A stretch of DNA of 64,000 bases from Streptomyces sp. NBS 14/10 (lineage in GTDB: Bacteria > Actinomycetota > Actinomycetes > Streptomycetales > Streptomycetaceae): contig NZ_NCSM01000005.1 of the NCBI RefSeq assembly GCF_002224125.1, positions 124,001 through 188,000 of the forward strand, given 5' to 3'. The notes under the pieces are model-generated. The model saw only the letters and a list, made by a program, of their open reading frames with translations. It had not been told where the DNA came from and did no database searches. Positions within the stretch are counted from its first letter, which is position 1. Every line of letters starts with the position of its first letter. Made by a program: the position numbers and the translations under genes. Positions 55,538 to 61,926 of this stretch are shown one piece after another.

Positions 55538-56670
55538 GAGCGCGCCCGATGAGCCGCGCCGACGCCACCATGACGGACCCGCGCTCCATGCACTTCGTCA
55601 TGCCCGGTGGCGTGACCGATCCGGCCGCGCCGAGCGGTGGCAACACCTATGACCGCCGGGTGTGCCGGGAGCTGCCGGGCGCCGGCTGGCAGGTCCACGA
55701 GCACGCCGTCGCGGGCAGCTGGCCGCAGCCGGACCCCGAGGCACGCGCGGAGCTGGCCCGTGTCCTCGCCGAGCGGCCGGACGGCAGCGTCGTCCTCCTC
55801 GACGGTCTTGTGGCCTGCGCCGTGCCGTACATCGTCGTGCCCGAGACGCGGCGGCTGCGGCTGGCGGTGCTGGTGCATCTGCCGCTGGCCGACGAGACGG
55901 GGCTCACCCCCGGCCGGGCGGCGGACCTGGACGCGCTGGAGCGCAAGACGCTGCGCGCCGTCCCGGCCGTGGTGACGACCAGTGACTGGGCGGCCCGCAG
56001 GTTGGTGGCCCACCACGGGCTCGCCCCCGCCCGGGTGCACGTCGCCGCGCCCGGCGCGGACCCCGCGCCCCTGGCGCCAGGCACCGATGGCGCCTCACAG
56101 CTGCTGTGCGTCGCCTCGGTGACCCCGCGCAAGGGGCAGCACCTGCTGATCGAGGCCCTGGCCGAGGTGGCCGACCTGCCGTGGAGCCTGCTGTGTGTCG
56201 GCGGCCTCGGCCAGGACCCCGACTATGTGACCCGGCTGCGTGAGCTGGTCGACGAGCACGGCCTGGGCGACCGGGTGCGGTTCGCGGGACCACGGGCCGG
56301 TGCGGAGTTGGACGCCTGCTACGCGGCGGCCGACCTGCTGGTGCTCACCTCGTACGCCGAGACGTACGGCATGGTCGTGACCGAGGCCCTGGCGCGGGGA
56401 ATTCCGGTGCTGGCGACGGCCGTGGGCGGGGTCCCGGAAGCGCTGGGGCGGGCTCCCGACGGCGGACTGCCGGGCGTCCTCGTGCCTCCGCGGGACCCCG
56501 CGGCGCTCGTCGCGGCGCTGCGCGGCTGGCTCGTCGGGCCGGGCGTGCGGGGGCGGTTGAAGGCGGCCGCGCGGGGACGGCGCGCCGCTCTGGGCGGCTG
56601 GGAGACGACGGCGCAGCGCACGGCCGACGTGCTGGAACAGCTTCGATGCGAACCACGGAGGGCCGCATGA
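55534..56670 (+). CDS. glycosyltransferase family 4
   Basis: 378 residues, GT-B fold. Visible: N-terminal GG-N-T-Y-D-R-R region after the first strand, [15 protein letters not shown] between domains, and the C-terminal donor site [26 protein letters not shown] with the E-x7-E pair. Transfers a sugar from an NDP donor to an unknown acceptor. Overlaps the PTPS-like stop by 4 bp and the methyltransferase ATG by 4 bp, so the three are co-translated. Start could be 55534 (GTG) or ATG 55549. Confidence 0.9.
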   Translation: MRARPMSRADATMTDPRSMHFVMPGGVTDPAAPSGGNTYDRRVCRELPGAGWQVHEHAVAGSWPQPDPEARAELARVLAERPDGSVVLLDGLVACAVPYIVVPETRRLRLAVLVHLPLADETGLTPGRAADLDALERKTLRAVPAVVTTSDWAARRLVAHHGLAPARVHVAAPGADPAPLAPGTDGASQLLCVASVTPRKGQHLLIEALAEVADLPWSLLCVGGLGQDPDYVTRLRELVDEHGLGDRVRFAGPRAGAELDACYAAADLLVLTSYAETYGMVVTEALARGIPVLATAVGGVPEALGRAPDGGLPGVLVPPRDPAALVAALRGWLVGPGVRGRLKAAARGRRAALGGWETTAQRTADVLEQLRCEPRRAA

Positions 56671-57509
56671 ACACCACCGACGTGCCGCTGTACCAGCCGG
56701 AGTGGCTGGAGCTGCGGGAGCGCGCCGACGCCGCGGCCCGCGCCGTGGGACTCCTCGACCCGCTGCGCGGCTGGCTGGCGGAGGCCGGGCGGCCCGGCGG
56801 TCTTGTGATCCACGATCTGGGCTGCGGCACGGGTTCCATGGGCCGCTGGCTCGCGCCCCGGCTGCCCGGCCCCCAGCACTGGGTGCTGTACGACCGCGAT
56901 CCGGCGTTGCTGGGCCGGGCCGCCGCGCAGACGCCCACCTCGACCGCCGACGGCGCCGGTGTCACGGTTCTGACCCGGCGCGCGGACCTCGGGGAGCTGG
57001 CCGCGGAGGATCTGGCCGGGGCCTCGCTGGTGACGGCGTCCGCTCTGCTGGACGTGCTGACCCGGGACGAGGTGGACGCGCTGGTCGCCGCCTGCGCCGA
57101 GGCCGGTTGTCCGGTGTTGCTGGCGCTGTCGGTGGTGGGGCGGGTCGAGCTTTCCCCGGCCGATCCGTTTGACGGCGAGATCGCTGACGCGTTCAACGCT
57201 CATCAGCGCCGCGGCGGTCTGTTGGGGCCTGACGCGGTCATGGTGGCCTCCGACGCCTTCGCTCTGCGGGGCGCGTCGGTGCGGGTGCACAGCAGCCCGT
57301 GGCGGCTCGGCGCGGGCGAGTCCGCGCTGACGGCCCAGTGGCTGCGGGGCTGGGTCGAGGCGGCCTGTGAACAGCGGCCGGTTCTGGCGCCACGCGCCGA
57401 GGCGTATCTGCGGGACCGCCTGGCGGCGTGTGCCGCGGGCGAATTGCGGGTGGTGGTGCACCACAGCGATCTGCTGGCGCTGCCCGGGACGACGGGTGGG
57501 GCGTCGTGA
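56667..57509 (+). CDS. class I SAM-dependent methyltransferase
   Basis: 280 residues. SAM motif I VIHDLGCGTGSMGRWL at about 48-63, acidic strand-2 VLYDRDPALL, and a motif IV-like VTASALLDVLTRDEV. Acceptor unknown; co-translation with the GT4 and membrane protein suggests it modifies the glycosylated, membrane-associated product. ATG 56667 overlaps the upstream stop; the downstream GTG overlaps its stop (GTGA at 57506). Confidence 0.88.
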   Translation: MNTTDVPLYQPEWLELRERADAAARAVGLLDPLRGWLAEAGRPGGLVIHDLGCGTGSMGRWLAPRLPGPQHWVLYDRDPALLGRAAAQTPTSTADGAGVTVLTRRADLGELAAEDLAGASLVTASALLDVLTRDEVDALVAACAEAGCPVLLALSVVGRVELSPADPFDGEIADAFNAHQRRGGLLGPDAVMVASDAFALRGASVRVHSSPWRLGAGESALTAQWLRGWVEAACEQRPVLAPRAEAYLRDRLAACAAGELRVVVHHSDLLALPGTTGGAS

Positions 57510-58855
57510 ACGCGGGGGCGCTCAAGGCGCGGCTCGGCACCATCGCCGGTGCGGTCATCCTCGCCGTGGTGGTGTGGCGGGTGGGTACGGGCGCCTTTCT
57601 GGACGGCGTGCGCCGGATCGACGCCGTGACTCTTCTGGCGGCGCTTGCTCTGGGCCTGTTCACCACGGTCTTCAGCGCCTGGCGCTGGTGTCTGGTGGCC
57701 CGGGCGCTGGGCATCCGGCTGCCGCTGGGCGCGGCCGTGGCGGACTACTACCGGGCCCTGTTCCTGAACGCGGCGCTGCCCGGCGGTGTCCTCGGCGATG
57801 TGCACCGCGCGGTGCGGCACGGGCGCGACGCCGGTGATGTCGGCCGGGGGGTGCGCGCGGTGGTGCTGGAGCGGGCGGCGGGCCAGGTGGTGCTGGCCGC
57901 GGTCGGCGTGGGGATTCTGCTGACCCGGCCGTCCCTGGCGGTGGCGGAGACCCGCCACCTCGTCGGCCGGCTGGCCACGGCGCCGGGCGCCTTGGCGGTC
58001 CTCGCCGCGGTGTGCGCCCTGGCCGCCGTGGCCGTCGTACGGCTGCGCGGCAGGCCCCGTACGTCACGGTGGCGCCGCGCGGTCCGCGCCGCGCTGGGCG
58101 AGGCGCGGCGCGGACTGCTGGCCCGGGGGTGCTGGCCGGGGGTGGCGGTCTCGTCCGTGGCGGTGCTGGCCGGGCATCTGGGGACGTTTCTGCTGGCCGC
58201 CCGGGCCGCCGGATCAAGTGCTCCGCTGGCCGAGTTGCTGCCCCTGATGGTGCTGGCGCTGCTCGCCATGGCGCTGCCGCTGAACGTCGGTGGCTGGGGT
58301 CCCCGGGAGGGCGTCACCGCGTGGGCCTTCGGCGCCGCCGGTCTGGGCGCGGCCCAGGGGCTGACCGTCGCCGTGGTCTACGGAGTGCTCACCTTCGCGG
58401 CGAGCCTGCCCGGTTTCGCCGTGCTCGTGGGGCAGTGGTCCGCCGGGTTGCGACGTTCCCAGGTCGATCTCGAAGAGGGTGTCCTCGCCGAGGTGGGCGC
58501 GGCGCATGGGCGGGCGGAGCGCGTCCCGCATGACGGACGTACCGGCGAAGCGGAGCCCGGGGACGCCGTCGCCGAGCAGCACCGGGGCCACGGTGACATA
58601 GAGCCGGTCCAGCGCCCGCTGGTGAAGGAAGCGCGACACGGTGACACCGCCGCCCTCGATCAGCACCCGGCCCAGGCCGCGTCGGGCCAGGGCCTCCAGC
58701 AGGCTCCGGGGCTCGAAGGCGTCGCGGTCCGGCAGGGTCAACACGCCGACGTGGCTGCCGTGGCCGCCGAGGCCGCCATGGCCGCTGTCGCCGCCGACCG
58801 ACCCGTGCTGGCCGCGGCCGCTGGCCGCGGTCACCACCCACAGGGTGGGAGCTGA
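57506..58855 (+). CDS. flippase-like membrane protein (LPG synthase TM family) with antisense-derived tail
   Basis: 449-codon frame. Residues 1 to about 321 form a normal lysylphosphatidylglycerol-synthetase-TM/UPF0104-type membrane protein with seven to eight helices (ALGLFTTVFSAWRWCLVARAL; LPGGVLGDVHRAVRHGR; LPLNVGGWGPREGVTAWAFG). After QWSAGLRRSQVDLEEG the frame runs without a stop for about 130 more codons that are simply the complement of the RibD-like gene, with low-complexity Ala/Glu/His composition. The functional protein likely ends near 58470; the gene has lost its own stop. GTG 57506 is coupled to the methyltransferase. Family members move lipid-linked glycans or inhibit/assist lipid transfer. 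Confidence 0.8.
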   Translation: MNAGALKARLGTIAGAVILAVVVWRVGTGAFLDGVRRIDAVTLLAALALGLFTTVFSAWRWCLVARALGIRLPLGAAVADYYRALFLNAALPGGVLGDVHRAVRHGRDAGDVGRGVRAVVLERAAGQVVLAAVGVGILLTRPSLAVAETRHLVGRLATAPGALAVLAAVCALAAVAVVRLRGRPRTSRWRRAVRAALGEARRGLLARGCWPGVAVSSVAVLAGHLGTFLLAARAAGSSAPLAELLPLMVLALLAMALPLNVGGWGPREGVTAWAFGAAGLGAAQGLTVAVVYGVLTFAASLPGFAVLVGQWSAGLRRSQVDLEEGVLAEVGAAHGRAERVPHDGRTGEAEPGDAVAEQHRGHGDIEPVQRPLVKEARHGDTAALDQHPAQAASGQGLQQAPGLEGVAVRQGQHADVAAVAAEAAMAAVAADRPVLAAAAGRGHHPQGGS

Positions 58856-59302
58856 GCCATCGGTGAACACCCGGCGTTGCGGCGGCACCCGGCCGTGCGG
58901 ATCGAGGACGACCCGCACCGGGTTGGTCCCCGTGCATGCGCGCACCGTCAGCTGGGGGTCGTCGGCGACGGCGGTGCCGGCTCCGACGACCACGGCGTCG
59001 GCGAGGGCGCGGAGGTGGTGCAGGTGAGCGCGGTCTTCCTCGCCGGTGACATAGTCGGCGTCACCGGTGCGGGTGGCGATGAAACCGTCCAGGCTCTGGC
59101 CGAGTTGCGCGAAGGCCAGGCGCGGGCCGGCCAGGCACAGCGGCAGATAGCGGTCGGTGAGGATGCGCGCCTCGGGCGAGACCTCCTGCCGCCACCGCAG
59201 CCCGCCGTCGGAGCCGCGGATCAGCCCGGCGGCCTCGGCGTCCGCCTCGGACCGGATGGCGCGCAGCCGTTCCCAGGCCGCCGTCTCGTCGAGCGCGGTC
59301 AT
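58214..59302 (-). CDS. RibD C-terminal-type pyrimidine reductase, tail overlapping the flippase gene
   Basis: 362-codon frame. A dihydrofolate-reductase-like RibD_C domain occupies about residues 55-285: FAQLGQSLDGFIATRTG, VVVGAGTAVADDPQLTVR, VLIEGGGVTVSRFL and GVPGLRFAGTSVMRD. It reduces a ribosylaminopyrimidine with NADPH in riboflavin-type pathways. No cytidine-deaminase (RibD-N) domain is present. From about residue 287 (after DLGTSQP) the frame is antisense to the membrane-protein gene and non-homologous, ending only at 58214. A Gly/His-rich loop near 165-180 is also unusual. ATG 59302 overlaps the creatininase stop, so the two are co-translated. Confidence 0.85.
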   Translation of the reverse strand: MTALDETAAWERLRAIRSEADAEAAGLIRGSDGGLRWRQEVSPEARILTDRYLPLCLAGPRLAFAQLGQSLDGFIATRTGDADYVTGEEDRAHLHHLRALADAVVVGAGTAVADDPQLTVRACTGTNPVRVVLDPHGRVPPQRRVFTDGSAPTLWVVTAASGRGQHGSVGGDSGHGGLGGHGSHVGVLTLPDRDAFEPRSLLEALARRGLGRVLIEGGGVTVSRFLHQRALDRLYVTVAPVLLGDGVPGLRFAGTSVMRDALRPPMRRAHLGEDTLFEIDLGTSQPGGPLPHEHGETGQARREGEHSVDHGDGQPLGRAQTGGAEGPRGDALPGTPATDVQRQRHGEQRQHHQGQQLGQRST

Positions 59303-60048
59303 CGGGGCTCCTTCAGGGTCAGCAGGGAGAAGTACTCGGCGAAGGAATCGACGAGCGCGGTGAGGATTTCCTTTCCTTTCTCGGCGGTTGCCAGGGAGGG
59401 GCGACCGATGACTCCGGATTCGGTGTAGGCCGCCATACCGAGGGTGAGGAGATGTCTGCGATCGTCGGCGAGGAAATCGGATGTTTCATGGCCGGGGCGG
59501 ACGAGTTCCGGATGGGCGTGCAGGAGGATGGATGTCTCGACTTCCCCCGCGTGCATATCGCTCTGGGACGAGGTCTGCACTCCCGCTTCGCTGCGCGCGG
59601 TGTCCCAGTCCGCCGATCCCGGGAAGAGCGCCATGCGGGTACCGGTGGAGGCGGATTCCTGAACCACATTGCGCAGTACGTAATTTCCGCCGTGTCCGTT
59701 GACCAGAATCAGCGCGTCGATACCGGACCGGCGGAGTGATGTGGCGATGTCCCGCACAACGGCATGGAGGGTCGCGGCGGAAATGCTGACCGTCCCCGGC
59801 CATGCCTCGTGCTCATGCGAACACGAGATGGTGAGCGGGGGAAGGAGATGGACCGAATATACGGCGGCGATCTCCCGGGCTATGGTGCAGGCGATGACCG
59901 TGTCGGTCACCAGGGGCAGAAATTCCCCGTGTTGTTCGAAGCTGCCGATGGGGAGGACCGCGACGCCGGCCTTCCGGGCCCGTACGTCCTCGGTGGTATC
60001 CGGCGGCAGCAGGCCAGGCGCCTGCGGTCGTGTCTCCGAACCGGTCAT
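59299..60048 (-). CDS. creatininase-family hydrolase, candidate FAPy deformylase (ArfB-like)
   Basis: 249 residues. Metal ligands: SFEQHGEFLPLVTDT (Glu, His, Asp; about 35-49), LVNGHGGNYVLRN and DMHAGEVETS (Glu). The fold is creatininase/MftE/ArfB. In archaea ArfB removes the formyl group of FAPy in riboflavin/F420 synthesis. Here the gene is co-translated with a RibD-like reductase and divergent from a GTP cyclohydrolase II whose key residue predicts FAPy release, so an ArfB-like role is a strong inference. Alternative: an amide hydrolase acting on another intermediate. Start ATG 60048 (weak SD). Confidence 0.85.
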   Translation of the reverse strand: MTGSETRPQAPGLLPPDTTEDVRARKAGVAVLPIGSFEQHGEFLPLVTDTVIACTIAREIAAVYSVHLLPPLTISCSHEHEAWPGTVSISAATLHAVVRDIATSLRRSGIDALILVNGHGGNYVLRNVVQESASTGTRMALFPGSADWDTARSEAGVQTSSQSDMHAGEVETSILLHAHPELVRPGHETSDFLADDRRHLLTLGMAAYTESGVIGRPSLATAEKGKEILTALVDSFAEYFSLLTLKEPR

Positions 60049-60220
60049 GTCTGTCAGGCCTTTCGCTCTGCGTTCCGTCTTTGTGTGCGCGATGCCAGGC
60101 TACGCGGTCGGGCGCACTTCCACCGGCCGAACGTGATGAACCGGGCAGCGAGGTTGGTTTCCTTTGTCATTTTTCACGCACCCCGCGAGTATTCTGCGGA
60201 TTCCCAGTTAGGATCAGAAC

Positions 60221-60877
60221 ATGACAGAAAGCGATGGCCCGTTCAGCGAGAACGCTCGACCGTCAGGCGTCCAGCGAGTGGCGCAGGTCCAACTGTCCAC
60301 CGAGTACGGCGTTTTTCTTGCGGTCGGCTACTTGGACACCATTCGCGGGGATGAACAAATAGCGCTGGTCTACGGCGATGTCGCGGGCGATCGAGCGCTT
60401 ACCCGCCTGCATTCGGAGTGTCTGACCGGGGACGCCTTCGGGTCCCGGCACTGCGAATGCGGCGATCAGCTGTCCGCGGCGCTGCGCGCCATCGCGAGCG
60501 AAGGGTGCGGCGTTCTCGTCTACCTCCAAGGTCACGAGGGGCGCGGCATCGGGCTGCTGGCCAAGCTCCGGGCGATGCAACTCCAGGCGGAGGGGCTTGA
60601 CACCGTGGAGGCGAACCTCGCGCTGGGGCTCCCGGTCGACGCCCGGGACTACCGGGTGGCGGCGGATATCCTGCACGACCTCGGCGTACGGTCGGTGCGG
60701 CTGCTGTCGAACAACCCCCGCAAACGCGAGTCACTGCTGCGGCATGGCATCAAGGTCGCCGAACAGGTGCCACTGCTGATACCTCCACGCGAGGAGAACT
60801 TCGCCTATCTACGGGCCAAGGCGGACCGCCTCGATCACCATCTGCCGCATTTGGACAGCGTGGCCGAACGGTCCTGA
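60221..60877 (+). CDS. ribA-like: GTP cyclohydrolase II homologue with Tyr-to-Met change (FAPy-forming type)
   Basis: 218 residues, full RibA fold. Zinc site Cys67, Cys78 and Cys80 (HSECLTGDAFGSRHCECG), GTP-binding HEGRGIGLLAKLRA and late LSNNPRKRESL are present. Met119 (codon 60575-60577) stands in the place of E. coli Tyr105 in KIRAYALQ. From memory, S. coelicolor SCO6655 has the same Tyr-to-Met change (Met120) and stops at the formylated product FAPy instead of deformylating it. Together with the creatininase homologue next door this makes a two-enzyme, archaeal-like entry to aminopyrimidines. ATG 60221 lacks an obvious SD. A strong terminator follows. Confidence 0.92.
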   Translation: MTESDGPFSENARPSGVQRVAQVQLSTEYGVFLAVGYLDTIRGDEQIALVYGDVAGDRALTRLHSECLTGDAFGSRHCECGDQLSAALRAIASEGCGVLVYLQGHEGRGIGLLAKLRAMQLQAEGLDTVEANLALGLPVDARDYRVAADILHDLGVRSVRLLSNNPRKRESLLRHGIKVAEQVPLLIPPREENFAYLRAKADRLDHHLPHLDSVAERS

Positions 60878-60900
60878 CGGCTCCTCGGCCGACACCCCCA

Positions 60901-60937
60901 GGTGTGCCCGCCGGCGCAAGGCGCCGGCGGGCACACC
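60901..60937 (+). terminator. strong hairpin terminator after the GTP cyclohydrolase gene
   Basis: Perfect 17-bp stem, arms 60901-60917 and 60921-60937, loop AAG, beginning 24 bp after the stop. Confidence 0.85.
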
Positions 60938-61257
60938 GCGTCTCGAATGCGCCACCCTGTCGCCACGCGCCACGGTCTACTCCGCCGCGTGGCGCCTGCA
61001 GTTGAAATATACACCGCACACGGCTCGGCGGTCTCGTGAAATCCCTTTTCCATCAACGGCCATATCCGTAAACCCCGGGTAACACCCAGGTCACGGGCTT
61101 TCCTTCAGATATTTGTATGTGTTGTGAGCATTCCACTCGCAAAGTGTGCCCGATGTGCCACACTTCCATTCGCACGACGGGAGCGGCCGTCGGCACGGCC
61201 CTTCGGGGACGGCCCGCACGCGGGCCGTGTGCTGCCCGGAAAGGAGTTGCGGCTGGA
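60938..61257. other. intergenic leader with A/T-rich segments
   Basis: 320 bp between the terminator and the monooxygenase-like gene. Contains A/T-rich patches (61004-61014, 61100-61120) suitable for a promoter, an imperfect CCCGGGTAACACCCAGG dyad near 61075, and a CCACACTTCC stretch. An open plus-strand frame from 61117 runs through it but has Cys/Arg-rich, non-Streptomyces-like content before 61258. No operator is recognised. Confidence 0.5.
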
Positions 61258-61854
61258 GTGGACAGTGAACCGGTCACGGTGACTGCCGCATATCGAGTGG
61301 ATCCGGGCCAGGAGAGCGAGTTCTATGCCTGGGCCATTGCGATGCTGAATGTCACGGCCCGCCTTCCGGGATATTTAGGGGGCGGCGTGCTGGGCTCCGG
61401 GCAGGGCAGCGGAGAGTGGCATGTCATCTACCGATTCGACAGAGAAGAATCCGCCCAGGCCTGGGAGTACTCGCTCGAACGCGCCCGCTGGGCGACCCGG
61501 GCAGGGTCCTTCATACAGGAGACCGGGGTACAGCGCAGGGCCGGTCTGAAAAACTGGTTCGAAGGGCCGGTACGACCCCTGCCACCGCCTCCCAAGTGGA
61601 AGCTCTGGCTGGTGAATTTGAGTGCGGTTTTCCCTCCCGTCCTCATCTTCAATGTGCTGGTGATCCCATTTCTGGGAGATACCAATTTCCTGCTGCGGAC
61701 CCTGGCTCTCTGTCTTGGCGTGACCGCGATGGTGACCTGGCTTGTCATGCCACGCCTGCAAATGCTCTTGAAGAAGTGGCTCTATCCGCCGCTTCAGTCG
61801 ATTCGGGGGCGCCACAAGCGGGTGGCGGCGAACGGCCCGCGTTCGCGCCGGTAA
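61258..61854 (+). CDS. antibiotic-biosynthesis-monooxygenase-like domain with two membrane helices
   Basis: 198 residues. N-terminal ABM/dimeric alpha-beta-barrel domain (VTVTAAYRVDPGQESEFYAWAIAML ... GSGEWHVIYRFDREESAQAWEYS) followed by two transmembrane helices (LWLVNLSAVFPPVLIFNVLVI; LALCLGVTAMVTWLVM) and a basic tail. This ABM-plus-two-TM layout is widespread and its role is not established. Start: GTG at 61258, with AAAGGAG about 13 bp upstream. It precedes the PabAB gene by 72 bp, co-oriented. Confidence 0.83.
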   Translation: MDSEPVTVTAAYRVDPGQESEFYAWAIAMLNVTARLPGYLGGGVLGSGQGSGEWHVIYRFDREESAQAWEYSLERARWATRAGSFIQETGVQRRAGLKNWFEGPVRPLPPPPKWKLWLVNLSAVFPPVLIFNVLVIPFLGDTNFLLRTLALCLGVTAMVTWLVMPRLQMLLKKWLYPPLQSIRGRHKRVAANGPRSRR

Positions 61855-61926
61855 AGGCGCGCGAACCGAGCGGGCCCTGGCCGAGGCGATGGACCCGGCC
61901 GGTCGTAAAGCGAGGAGGCAATACAG

